Assembly (NCBI GenBank): GCA_964608095.1
Contig: CAZSMK010000093.1
Location: forward strand, 51,049 to 115,048
DNA: 64,000 nt
Reading direction: 5' to 3'
Source: CAZSMK01 sp964608095
GTDB taxonomy: Bacteria; Sumerlaeota; Sumerlaeia; MWCT01; JAGHBZ01
Shown here piece by piece: positions 8,694 through 16,671 of this stretch. The notes below the pieces were generated by a model. It was not told where the DNA came from. It did not search any database and was given only the letters and a program-made list of their open reading frames with translations. The first letter of the stretch is position 1. Each line of letters opens with the position of its first letter. Made by a program: the position numbers and the translations under genes.

Positions 8694-9386
8694 CTATTGT
8701 GGTTCTGCTAAATGTGAACTTCTTTTCTTCTGGAATTTCAAGGTGCCGAAGTATTCAGGTAAATGGAAATTCAGGATAGGTACGGGCGCCCACGCCGCCC
8801 AGTGAGGATGCGATGATGCATCAGCGCACTTATAGAAATTTGCCCTCCATTCCTGACCGACGGCTGAACCCGAATAGCGCGAATATTTTTTGATAAGGAA
8901 GAATGGGATTGAAAATCCGAGGTACCAGCGACACGGCTCGGACTTTTCCGGCTCTATTATGCCTGATAACGTGTGGTAAAGCTCAACCGATTTCAGATCC
9001 TCGGGTTCCACCATAATGAATTCTTTAAACCGCCCGTTAACAATTCGATGATCCGTAATATACGAACACAGCATGGCGCCTGTACAATTGAACTCGAAAT
9101 TAAAATACCCTTCGCATCGAGGCGGTTGTACAAAAAACTCAACGCAACTGTCGGTAAACACCGCTACCTGGAGTCCTCTATGCCCGCTTATCACATAGAA
9201 GTCGTTTACCTCAAAGAGACCGCATATACGTAGCTCATTGTAGAGAAGTCGGACATGTGTTTGTGGATGATGGTCACTACTTTCGGGCAGAAAGCGGTTC
9301 ACTTCCAGAAATTCTACCCGTTCCCACTTTTCACGGTTTGTAAAAGGCGGGATTTCCGTTTCATATTGGACTGTATATAACGCCAT
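8694..9386 (-). CDS. CBM9-like (DOMON/carbohydrate-binding family 9-like) protein
   Basis: This 230-residue protein has no obvious signal peptide. It shows the pattern of the CBM9-like family: an Arg-rich beta-sandwich region with LLYNELRICGLFEV and a C-terminal signature WRANFYKCADASSHPHWAAW followed by LNFHLPEYFGTLKF. In secreted relatives this fold binds the reducing ends of sugars, but many stand-alone copies are cytosolic with unknown ligands. The next gene downstream in transcription is the small protein at 8360, and the upstream neighbour is an EEP phosphatase only 11 bases away, suggesting co-transcription. Family membership is fairly secure; the ligand is unknown. Confidence 0.75.
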   Translation of the reverse strand: MALYTVQYETEIPPFTNREKWERVEFLEVNRFLPESSDHHPQTHVRLLYNELRICGLFEVNDFYVISGHRGLQVAVFTDSCVEFFVQPPRCEGYFNFEFNCTGAMLCSYITDHRIVNGRFKEFIMVEPEDLKSVELYHTLSGIIEPEKSEPCRWYLGFSIPFFLIKKYSRYSGSAVGQEWRANFYKCADASSHPHWAAWAPVPILNFHLPEYFGTLKFQKKRSSHLAEPQ

Positions 9387-9397
9387 CGGTTTTTGAC

Positions 9398-10450
9398 CTA
9401 ACGCAACACTACAAAATCAACGAGCAAGGGAAGATGATCCGAGCCGATATCAGTACCTACCTGGCGGTTTTTAATAAGAATATCGGATGAATGAAGACAA
9501 TGATCTATGGGAATACGCATCAGGGGAACATGCGCATGCCAGGTCGGCTGGTAGCCCCAGCCATGGGAACTATCCTTTAAGGCTGTCTTGCTTAACAATC
9601 TACGAAAATGATATGACCAGGGAGTCACGTTTAGATCACCGACAAGAAGCAGCGCTCCTTCTATGTCCTTGACTACATCGGGAATTTTCGACAGGTGGTC
9701 GTCCCGTAATCCTGATAAATATCCATTAAGAGGAGGTATCGTATGGGTCCCCACGATGGTGAACTGCTCTTGCCCCGATTCGAAACGGATAAGAACAGAA
9801 GGAATATCCGGTGTGCCAATCCTCACAATCCGGGAGCGCTCCAGTGGTAGTTTACTGAAAAAGGCAATGCCGAAATTATCTCCCCTTGGTCGTGCAATCG
9901 AATATGGATATGGCTCTGTGGCATGGCACAAGGCGTCCAGCCATTTCTGGTCTGTTTCCTCCAGAAGCAAAAAATCAGGTTCATACATGTCAATAAGGTT
10001 GCAGACTTTGCCATAACGAGCATTGGCAGTATGGACATTCGCCATGAGAATTCGGAACTTGCGTGAGCATTCGCTTGCAATAACATCCTTCCTCCCTGTG
10101 TACAATGGCGCAATAAGAATTACATTCACTACTACAGCAGCGATAATGCCCACAAGACACCATGTGTGAAATCTCAGGATGGTATATACGAATCTTTCGG
10201 AACCTTTCTTTTCAGCAAGCGGCGTTGATACACTCCTTAGAACAATCAGGAACAGTAGAACTGCAAGCAACGAGATGAGGTACTGAACACGAAAATGAGC
10301 ACACAGATCAAACACCCACCACAACCCGCCGAGAAATCCCACAATGGATAAAGCCACCAGGCTCATACCCACAAAACTCATAATCAACCACAAGACAAAA
10401 GAAAGATCATGAAGCATAAACGGCTCATGTGAAAAAATCTTTCTTTTCAT
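9398..10450 (-). CDS. Membrane-anchored endonuclease/exonuclease/phosphatase (EEP) family protein
   Basis: Three N-terminal hydrophobic helices (about residues 17-45, 55-74 and 98-117) are followed by an EEP catalytic domain. Expected metal and active-site motifs are visible: ILMANVHTANA, the Glu of FLLLEETD, FTIVGTHTIPP, LLVGDLNVTPWS and the terminal GSDHLPLLVDF. This is the architecture of the YafD/membrane EEP group, whose substrates are mostly unknown and may be phospholipid headgroups or nucleic acid. I use the ATG at 10450, which has AAAGGA upstream, rather than the TTG at 10456. It is followed by the CBM9-like gene. Confidence 0.85.
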   Translation of the reverse strand: MKRKIFSHEPFMLHDLSFVLWLIMSFVGMSLVALSIVGFLGGLWWVFDLCAHFRVQYLISLLAVLLFLIVLRSVSTPLAEKKGSERFVYTILRFHTWCLVGIIAAVVVNVILIAPLYTGRKDVIASECSRKFRILMANVHTANARYGKVCNLIDMYEPDFLLLEETDQKWLDALCHATEPYPYSIARPRGDNFGIAFFSKLPLERSRIVRIGTPDIPSVLIRFESGQEQFTIVGTHTIPPLNGYLSGLRDDHLSKIPDVVKDIEGALLLVGDLNVTPWSYHFRRLLSKTALKDSSHGWGYQPTWHAHVPLMRIPIDHCLHSSDILIKNRQVGTDIGSDHLPLLVDFVVLR

Positions 10451-10590
10451 ATCCAATCCTTTAACCGGGAACTTTCAGGAGAGAGACCCCTCATTATGTA
10501 TAAAAATAATTTTTCTCCGTATGTATACCCGCGATTATAACTTTATACTATACGCCTGGAATTGCAAACATTTTATCCCTCGTCTCTCGC

Positions 10591-11142
10591 TTAAAAGACG
10601 TATAGACTTTTGAGATGTGACTTCATGTCAGTAAGTTTTCCCCATATCGTGCCATCGATTACAGTATCGCCGAACCGCACCAGGACTCCACCGAGAACCT
10701 GAGGGTCTACTATATGAGATACTCGAAACTTGTAGCCTGTAAAATTCTGTAAGGCTATCAGAAGATTCTGCTTTTCTTCTTGTTTGAGTGGGACTGCGGT
10801 TCGAATCTCTGCATGGTATATACCGCGCATCTTTTCTTCGAGATCGAGAAACGTCCCCAGGATTTGTGTCAGGAGAAGGGTTCGGTGACGTTCTATCAGG
10901 ACAAAAAAGAGATTAAGAAGAAGGTCATCGAACCGTCCCTTCAATATTCGCTCCAACACCTGTTTCTTCTCGTCGGTTCTTATGTTGGGAACTGCGAGAA
11001 AGGTCTTCAAACGGACACAGAGCTGATAGACTTCAATAAGTTGCCGGGCTTGCTGAACAAGAATTTCAGTTTTCCCGGCACGTTGGGCAACATGATAAAG
11101 GGATTCCGCATATATGTACGCAACAGATTTATCGGCTTCCAT
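10591..11142 (-). CDS. atpH: ATP synthase F1 subunit delta
   Basis: The delta subunit (OSCP) links F1 to the peripheral stalk. Length (183 residues) and pattern match: N-terminal VAYIYAESLYHVAQRAGK, a helical bundle domain, and the C-terminal FRVSHIVDPQVLGGVLVRFGDTVIDGTIWGKL, which carries the conserved delta signature. Its ATG overlaps the atpF stop by one base (TAATG), so the genes are translationally coupled. It is the last F-ATPase gene here. The expected atpA, atpG, atpD and atpC do not follow; the next gene is an EEP phosphatase 140 bases downstream. Confidence 0.93.
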   Translation of the reverse strand: MEADKSVAYIYAESLYHVAQRAGKTEILVQQARQLIEVYQLCVRLKTFLAVPNIRTDEKKQVLERILKGRFDDLLLNLFFVLIERHRTLLLTQILGTFLDLEEKMRGIYHAEIRTAVPLKQEEKQNLLIALQNFTGYKFRVSHIVDPQVLGGVLVRFGDTVIDGTIWGKLTDMKSHLKSLYVF

Positions 11143-11663
11143 TATTTTTCCTGTTCGAGTTCATTAATAAAACGGCTGATAAGCTCACGCTGTTTTAGTT
11201 CATCGAGCCTTTCATGGAGAAGATGCTTGGTTGCCAGAATCACCATTTCGATGATCTCGTCGCGAACCTGTGTACTTGCGGTATGAACCTGAATTTCAAT
11301 GCTCTGTCGAGCACGGCCAAGAATACTTTCCGCCTCTTCGCGGGCAATATCGGTTATTTCCCGTGCGATTCGGCGTCCCTCTCTAATCGCCTCCTGGATT
11401 TTTATCCGCGCCTCACCTTCTATGTTGCGTATCCTATTCTCGTACTCTTCACGAAGTTCCTTGACCTGCAGCTCCATACTGTCTATTCGTTCAAACTCAG
11501 TTGCGATCTTTTCACGGCGCTCATCAAGCATGCTCACAATAGGTTTCCACGCAAATCGTTTGAGACCCCAGACCAAGATCACGAACGCAAGAATTTGAGT
11601 CAGAATCTGGGCTATGACCTCCTGGATTTCAGGTGTCAGCGCTATATCAAGTAATCCTCCCAC
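11142..11663 (-). CDS. atpF: ATP synthase F0 subunit b
   Basis: This is the peripheral stalk subunit: one N-terminal membrane helix (ILTQILAFVILVWGLKRFAW, residues 19-38) and a long hydrophilic helix rich in E, R and I extending to the C-terminus. Its 173 residues are normal. The start is GTG at 11663, with AAGGAG seven bases upstream. It lies between atpE and atpH in the standard order and overlaps atpH by one base. Confidence 0.93.
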   Translation of the reverse strand: MGGLLDIALTPEIQEVIAQILTQILAFVILVWGLKRFAWKPIVSMLDERREKIATEFERIDSMELQVKELREEYENRIRNIEGEARIKIQEAIREGRRIAREITDIAREEAESILGRARQSIEIQVHTASTQVRDEIIEMVILATKHLLHERLDELKQRELISRFINELEQEK

Positions 11664-11733
11664 GGTTTTTCTCCTTTTAAAGATTGACGTTCATAAAAGT
11701 ACCGAACGGCTACTCATAATCCCAGCTTCAAAA

Positions 11734-11970
11734 TTAGAAGCCCAGAAAAACCTTTACCAGAAGAACCGTTATCAGTGCATAGATGGTGAGGGCTTCGATA
11801 AATGCACAGCCGACAACCATGTTGATCAAGATTTTTGTCGAGGCTTCGGGTTGTCGTCCCGTAGCATCCATCGCAGAACTTACCGCTTTACCAAGAGCAA
11901 AACTCGAGCCGATTGCGGCGAGCGCGACACTCAAGGGATAGATCAATGCCAGTGCGGTTTTCAGGTCCAT
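11734..11970 (-). CDS. atpE: ATP synthase F0 subunit c
   Basis: This 78-residue hairpin of two membrane helices is the rotor ring subunit. The polar loop RQPE is at residues 39-42 and the ion-binding Glu is E59 in CAFIEALTIYAL. Compared with Na+-type rings, the glutamine of the first helix is serine here (GSSFALGKAV) and the Ser-Thr pair after the glutamate is Ala-Leu, which is consistent with proton coupling (inference from known ion-binding rules). A strong AAAGGAGG precedes the ATG. It is followed by atpF after 70 bases. Confidence 0.95.
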   Translation of the reverse strand: MDLKTALALIYPLSVALAAIGSSFALGKAVSSAMDATGRQPEASTKILINMVVGCAFIEALTIYALITVLLVKVFLGF

Positions 11971-12047
11971 CTTATCCTCCTTTTGTATTCAACAAATCTA
12001 AAGTGGTTTATCATAACACTTCTCTCCCCTATTCTTTGAAACCAACA

Positions 12048-13019
12048 CTACGTTTCCTTCTCCGGTAATACCAGAACAAAATAAATCATAGCTAAGAGCG
12101 TAAACACAAGAGCCTGGATAAAACCCGTTAACATGGCGAGCAGCATAAAAGGTAACTGTAATGGGAATCCCACCATCGGCATTTGAAAGCCCATAAAGCC
12201 TATAACGATAATTCCCAGAAAGACAAATACGCCAATCAAGGTATCTTCCCCAAACACATTGCCAAACAACCTGAGAGAAAGAGAGGCGACCTTTGCGAAC
12301 TCTCCGATAATATGCATGGGGAACAAAAAGGGCACCATCATCCACATAATCAAGTTACGCGGCGAACCCGCAAGATGGTATAAATAGCCCCAAAAGCCGA
12401 GCTCTTTCAATGCCACATATTGGACATACACAAGGGTACACAGGGCTAAGGCGAATGTGGTTTTGAACGACGACGTGGGTGATTTCATAAACGGAATAAT
12501 CCCGAGGAGATTATTAAAAAGGATAAAGAGGAAAAGAGAGCCAATGTAAGGCATAAACCGTCTTCCGTTTTCTTTTCCCATGACCCCGCATATAAATGTG
12601 TCGAAGGTCCCAACCACGAGTTCAACAACATTTTGCAGCCTGCCGGGGATTAATTTTCGGCGCCTGTAAACCCGGAGCACAACCATCATCATGAGTATAA
12701 TGGGAATTAAGGAAAAAAAAGGATTTTCCCACCGGCTGAGGACTTTAACCCAGGGCTTCTCTTTTAAGGGGCTTCTTTCAAGCAATGTAATAAATGTCGG
12801 CAGCTCGGTTGACATTTCCCCCCGGTTAACAGGCGTAGTCGCCGTCTCAGCAGAATTCAGTTTGGAATCTTCAGTATAACCATCGCCTTGCTCGATGCCG
12901 TTTTGATAATTGGTTCCTTCAGCGCTATGGCTTTGAGTAAACTTAAGCCTGCCGTCTTTCACCCTGAACAAGAGCGGCTCTGAAACATCGTTATCGCTAT
13001 TTTGCCATCTTGGTATCAT
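12048..13019 (-). CDS. atpB: ATP synthase F0 subunit a
   Basis: This stator proton-channel subunit carries the essential Arg in SLSLRLFGNVFGED (R250 from this start) and a conserved GFIQALVFTLL last helix (Gln302). An open frame extends to 13319 through the upstream atpI-like gene. I chose the ATG at 13019 because it overlaps that gene's stop as ATGA, giving 323 residues. About 60 hydrophilic, low-complexity residues precede the first conserved region, so an internal ATG at 12815 (255 residues, GGGGGG just upstream) is an alternative start. It is followed by atpE. Confidence 0.9.
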   Translation of the reverse strand: MIPRWQNSDNDVSEPLLFRVKDGRLKFTQSHSAEGTNYQNGIEQGDGYTEDSKLNSAETATTPVNRGEMSTELPTFITLLERSPLKEKPWVKVLSRWENPFFSLIPIILMMMVVLRVYRRRKLIPGRLQNVVELVVGTFDTFICGVMGKENGRRFMPYIGSLFLFILFNNLLGIIPFMKSPTSSFKTTFALALCTLVYVQYVALKELGFWGYLYHLAGSPRNLIMWMMVPFLFPMHIIGEFAKVASLSLRLFGNVFGEDTLIGVFVFLGIIVIGFMGFQMPMVGFPLQLPFMLLAMLTGFIQALVFTLLAMIYFVLVLPEKET

Positions 13020-13432
13020 TCCTGTGCGGCTCTTTGCTTTCCTGTTGAGAATATCCAGAGTCCAAGGACACGGAGAACTATTACTAAAAAGAGCGTATTG
13101 AATCCGGCAAGAAAGGCGGAAAATATAAACCCAAATGTCACGAGGAAAAAGGCGCCCATGCCGACTACGAGTACGAATTTCATAAGAACCAGGAGGAGAA
13201 GGAGGTGCCCGAGCTGCTGCGAGAGGATCTGTTTGCAGATTAAATAGAGTAAAGAGAAATTCAGTATGGTAAGGAGTGAAATGACCACATACTCGAGCGC
13301 CCATCGCCAGTTGACACATGCTGCATAAAGGCTGACAAGGATTGTTATGAATAGCGAAACGGCAATTGTCCGGATGAGAAATCGTTCATCGATTTCGACA
13401 TTATCCTGTGCTATAGTGGGAGATTCCTTCAT
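13016..13432 (-). CDS. atpI: ATP synthase protein I-like membrane protein
   Basis: This four-helix membrane protein of about 138 residues resembles the AtpI family, small chaperone-like proteins encoded at the head of F-ATPase operons that assist c-ring assembly or Mg2+ supply. Hydrophobic segments are visible near LIRTIAVSLFITILVSLYAA, ALEYVVISLLTILNFSLLYL, LLLLLVLMKFVLVVGMGAFF and FNTLFLVIVLRVLGLWIF. The ATG at 13432 lies just after the atpZ stop; an upstream TTG at 13456 would overlap it. The stop overlaps the atpB start by four bases. Confidence 0.75.
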   Translation of the reverse strand: MKESPTIAQDNVEIDERFLIRTIAVSLFITILVSLYAACVNWRWALEYVVISLLTILNFSLLYLICKQILSQQLGHLLLLLVLMKFVLVVGMGAFFLVTFGFIFSAFLAGFNTLFLVIVLRVLGLWIFSTGKQRAAQE

Positions 13433-13436
13433 AGCG

Positions 13437-13652
13437 TTACGTCCCGTCTCTTGCAACGCGTTGAGTTATCAAATAAGTCTCGCGTGCTGCTGCGCCGATA
13501 CCCAGAAACACAAAAACCACACTACACACATCACCTGTGTTGAAAATCCTGTCCAGGACATAGCCTATTCCATACCCAACTGCGGGTGACACAGCCCAAA
13601 GAATAGGTATGAAAAGCAACATCCCGACTTTACGGAAATAGGTTGTATCCAT
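13437..13652 (-). CDS. atpZ: AtpZ-like small membrane protein
   Basis: This protein of about 71 residues has two membrane helices: FRKVGMLLFIPILWAVSPAVGYGIGYVLD, then SVVFVFLGIGAAARETYLI. It matches the AtpZ pattern (glycine-rich first helix, two-helix hairpin, RET motif) found as the first gene of F-ATPase operons. The ATG at 13652 has GAGGTGG about ten bases upstream. In-frame ATG (13688) and TTG (13697) starts would add a short tail. It is the first gene of atpZ-atpI-atpB-atpE-atpF-atpH. Confidence 0.75.
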   Translation of the reverse strand: MDTTYFRKVGMLLFIPILWAVSPAVGYGIGYVLDRIFNTGDVCSVVFVFLGIGAAARETYLITQRVARDGT

Positions 13653-14197
13653 CGCGGAACTTTCCACCTCTACGCCCTTGTTATACATCAACTTCAAATC
13701 TCATTGATACAAGTAAAAACGGGGAACAATCAAGGAGAAAGTATGTATAATTAAATCTTCAGGTAAAAAGCCGGCAACAGTTTTTTACCGCCCGGTGTTA
13801 TCGGCAGAATACTATAGCGCGAGGGAGATGCCATGGAGCGGTAAAAGGACATAATAGTCAGCAGCGACAGGAACGACTCAATGGACAACAGACAAAAATA
13901 AGGATACTCAAAAGCATCTTTCGTTTCTCTTTGTTTAACTTGATGACCGGAAATACTATGGAAAGAAAAAAGAACCGCAGCCGACAAATACTTTGCTGAG
14001 TGATCTAACGTCGTAGTGTCTTTTTGCTCGTAGAATTCACTGTGGGCGTTTCATGGTGGAAGGAAATAGACATCTCTCTGAAGACAAAACCCGAAAGATA
14101 AGGAGAAAAAAGATACAAAAATACTATAATATCTTCAGATTACGTTTGCCGGCTCAGCACAGAATCTGAAGTTAATGAGCCCTTCATCAGCAGTAAG
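13653..14197. other. Intergenic region between the atp operon and speD
   Basis: About 545 bases without a convincing gene. It must contain the atp operon promoter (minus strand), but no clear -35/-10 pair could be picked by eye. An A/T-rich stretch with TACTATAATATC at about 14131-14142 is the most promoter-like string. A 78-residue open frame at 13751-13987 has no recognisable protein features and was not accepted. Confidence 0.5.
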
Positions 14198-14587
14198 TCA
14201 AGTTTCGGGTGGTTTGTGAGGGAGCGCCCCGGCGGGAACATCGAAAAGCCCCCGGAACATCTCAATCTGAGAACATCGCTCGGATTTCAGTTTTTCCTGG
14301 AGATATCCAAGAGACTTCCACGGATCGATCTTTTTTCCGCATGTCTCAAAAGTAATTGCCGCATATCCGTATTCAGGCCACGTATGAATAGCAAGATGAG
14401 ACTCAGCGATGATTACTACACCGCTAACTCCCGCGGGATTGTACGTACTAAACATGGTGTCAACCACAGTGGCTCCAATGAGACGCGCGCTCTCGAGCAT
14501 TATCTCCTTGAGCTTATCCTCATCATTGAGAATCCCATTATCGCACCCATAAAAGTCCAAAACTGCCACCCTGATTAAGGCTTCCAA
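14198..14587 (-). CDS. speD: S-adenosylmethionine decarboxylase proenzyme (class 1B type)
   Basis: This pyruvoyl enzyme makes decarboxylated SAM for polyamine synthesis. The self-cleavage and active-site motif AESHLAIHTWPEYGYAAI is present: cleavage between E and S would create the pyruvoyl group, with the following His and the Cys of TFETCG as expected. The frame is open to an ATG at 14716, but the TTG at 14587 has AAAGGAG nine bases upstream and gives 129 residues, the usual length of this short class. I therefore use the TTG. No ordinary speE is adjacent; a membrane spermidine-synthase-like fusion lies about 4.5 kb away. Confidence 0.93.
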   Translation of the reverse strand: MEALIRVAVLDFYGCDNGILNDEDKLKEIMLESARLIGATVVDTMFSTYNPAGVSGVVIIAESHLAIHTWPEYGYAAITFETCGKKIDPWKSLGYLQEKLKSERCSQIEMFRGLFDVPAGALPHKPPET

Positions 14588-14806
14588 TTTAGCAGCTCTC
14601 CTTTCGTGGTTTTTGTTGTGTGTCGTTGAAACGGCAGTGATGAAACGGTTCTTCACCCTCCGGAATGACAGCACCACATCATCTACCGTTTCGATCGTAC
14701 ATGTCTCGACCCCCAAACGTTGTCAAGAATACGTCTTTCAGTCAAAACGCAAAGTATTTGTTATAGGTTATAGCCTGCGTTAGTGTCAAAGATATTTTAT
14801 GGAAAA

Positions 14807-15778
14807 TCAAGAAAATTTCTTTTTTTCAGGCGGTAGAGGAGTAGTGGCGATTTTCACTACCGTGCGGGCGGCACGTATCCGTTGCGCATACGGCTCCCTC
14901 TCTGCAGGCATGAACAATCTCAGGAGGGTATAGAGAATGAGTCGAAAACTCATGTCGATAACGATTAAACTACGTATAATAAACTGGGTTAATTGGTTGG
15001 AATGTTTTTGATGATAGAGCAGGAGAGAGCGAAAAAGCTGAACAAAGGTAAATTCAAGCGATTTTCGACTTACCCGCTTATGAAAATGGAAGATCGAAAC
15101 GTTGGTTAGCTGATAGATTTTAAAGCCGGAATCTTTAATCCTTCGGCACCAGTCGGCATCCTCTGCATACATAAAGAACCCCTCATCGAGAAGCCCTACC
15201 TTGTCGACTACGTTTGCCGGTACCAGGATACACGCACCCATTAACCAATCAACTTCACGGAAATATCGTTGTGAAGATGCTTTCCCTGCGGTTTTAAATC
15301 GCCCGACAAAACGTCTCGTTTTGATGCGAAGAGAATGGAAAAGAGAAATATCAGTGAGGTACGTCAACACAGAGGGATACTTCCCTGAAGAAATCTGCAC
15401 GGTATTATCTTCAAGGAGAAGAGAACAGCCGACCGCGCCGGCTTCAGGGTGTGACTGGATAAATTCTATCATGTCGTCCACTGCATGCGGGGTCACTACG
15501 GTATCGGGATTAAGCAGGAGAAAGAAATCGGTGTCGCTGGAAGACTCGAGCGCCTGGTTTACCGCGCGGGAAAACCCTACATTTCCCTCATTCGGAATGA
15601 TTAGTATCTCTTCAAAAAGCGCCTGAAGTCGCTGAACACTGTTATCCGTCGAGGCGTTGTCAACCACCACAATGCGCACATGTGCGTTGTGGGGTGAGAA
15701 CTCGAGCAATGATTCGATGCACCGTCGGCTATCATCAAATGAATTATAATTGACGATGATAACCGTCACAAACGGCAT
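14807..15778 (-). CDS. Family 2 glycosyltransferase (rhamnosyltransferase-like)
   Basis: This is a GT-A fold inverting glycosyltransferase. It begins with VTVIIVNYNSFDDSRRCIES and has VVVDNASTDNS (UDP/dTDP-sugar binding), NEGNVGFSRAVNQAL, the DXD-like FLLLNPDTVV, WLMGACILVP and the ED motif MYAEDADWCRRI. A C-terminal hydrophobic and basic region may associate with the membrane. I chose the ATG at 15778, one base after the lpxA stop with GGA just upstream, rather than the ATG at 15805 inside lpxA. It is probably in surface polysaccharide synthesis, co-transcribed with lpxA. The sugar donor cannot be told from sequence. Confidence 0.9.
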   Translation of the reverse strand: MPFVTVIIVNYNSFDDSRRCIESLLEFSPHNAHVRIVVVDNASTDNSVQRLQALFEEILIIPNEGNVGFSRAVNQALESSSDTDFFLLLNPDTVVTPHAVDDMIEFIQSHPEAGAVGCSLLLEDNTVQISSGKYPSVLTYLTDISLFHSLRIKTRRFVGRFKTAGKASSQRYFREVDWLMGACILVPANVVDKVGLLDEGFFMYAEDADWCRRIKDSGFKIYQLTNVSIFHFHKRVSRKSLEFTFVQLFRSLLLYHQKHSNQLTQFIIRSLIVIDMSFRLILYTLLRLFMPAEREPYAQRIRAARTVVKIATTPLPPEKKKFS

Positions 15779-15779
15779 G

Positions 15780-16607
15780 TTATCCTGAAGATCCGTCATG
15801 GTCATCTTGAAAGGATTCTAATCTATGCCGACGTTGTGCTATTCTTGGACGACAAAACCCACGTTTCGATGATTGTATCTTTTCAATGATAAGAGCGACG
15901 TCGGGCGAGTTAAGGCGTTCCATTTCTTTTATTGCCTCAGGGGTCGTCAGGTTCCGCCATAGAAGGATTCGGAACGCTTCTTCAATGTGCTTACGTCGTT
16001 CCGGTGAAAAGCCGGCGCGACGCAATCCCACAACGTTTATTCCTCGGAAAAAAGAGTCCCCTTCGATTATGGAAAACGGTAATACATCCATGGTTATTCG
16101 AGTAAGAGCTGCGATCATGGCAAGTGTTCCTATCTGGCAATATTGATGGATAGCCACGTTGCCGCTTAGATAGGCGCGGTCATCCACGACTACATGTCCA
16201 CCGAGCAGGGTCCCGTTGGCAATTATGCAGTTACTTCCCACTTTTGTATCGTGACCCATGTGGGACATAGCCATCAAAAAGTTGTTATCTCCAATAACGG
16301 TGGCTTGCTCGGCTAAAAAACTCCGGTGGATGGTAACATATTCGCGTATGACGTTATTATCGCCGACACGCGTATATGTGTGGCTGCCGTCATATTTGGT
16401 ATGTTGCGGATCGTGACCGATAACGGCGCCGTAATGAATTATATTATTTTTTCCGATGGTGGTCCATTTATCCACGATCACATTAGCCAACAGCCGCGTA
16501 CCGGAATCGATCTTCACGTCCTCCTCGATGATACAATAAGGACCGACTTCGACATCTTCAGCGAGTTCGGCTGAGGGATGGATAATTGCCGTCGGATGAA
16601 TCTTCAT
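15780..16607 (-). CDS. lpxA: Acyl-ACP:UDP-N-acetylglucosamine O-acyltransferase
   Basis: This is the first committed enzyme of lipid A synthesis and hence a marker of a Gram-negative outer membrane. It is a left-handed beta-helix of hexapeptide repeats (IHPTAIIHPSAELAEDVEVG onward). The catalytic His is in SHMGHDTKVGSN (H119, followed by D120), with a second conserved His in GGHVVVDD, and a helical C-terminus ends near SSKRGFCRP. Length is 275 residues, with a tail slightly longer than E. coli LpxA. GGGAGAG precedes the ATG by four bases. The usual neighbours lpxD, fabZ and lpxB are absent. Confidence 0.95.
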   Translation of the reverse strand: MKIHPTAIIHPSAELAEDVEVGPYCIIEEDVKIDSGTRLLANVIVDKWTTIGKNNIIHYGAVIGHDPQHTKYDGSHTYTRVGDNNVIREYVTIHRSFLAEQATVIGDNNFLMAMSHMGHDTKVGSNCIIANGTLLGGHVVVDDRAYLSGNVAIHQYCQIGTLAMIAALTRITMDVLPFSIIEGDSFFRGINVVGLRRAGFSPERRKHIEEAFRILLWRNLTTPEAIKEMERLNSPDVALIIEKIQSSKRGFCRPRIAQRRHRLESFQDDHDGSSG

Positions 16608-16671
16608 TCTGCTCTCCCAATATTTTAGTTAAAACTATTGAGAAAAGGGTATGATTTTTCAGGTATAGTAT

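Noticed and set aside
10785..10810. GGTTCGAATC string resembling a tRNA T-loop
   Set aside because: It lies inside atpH with no acceptor stem or anticodon arm around it.
13019..13319. 100-residue N-terminal extension of atpB
   Set aside because: It lies entirely within the atpI-like gene and has no AtpB-like sequence; the ATG overlap at 13019 is more credible.
13751..13987. 78-residue minus-strand open frame in the atp/speD gap
   Set aside because: Irregular, low-information sequence, no family and no convincing start signal.
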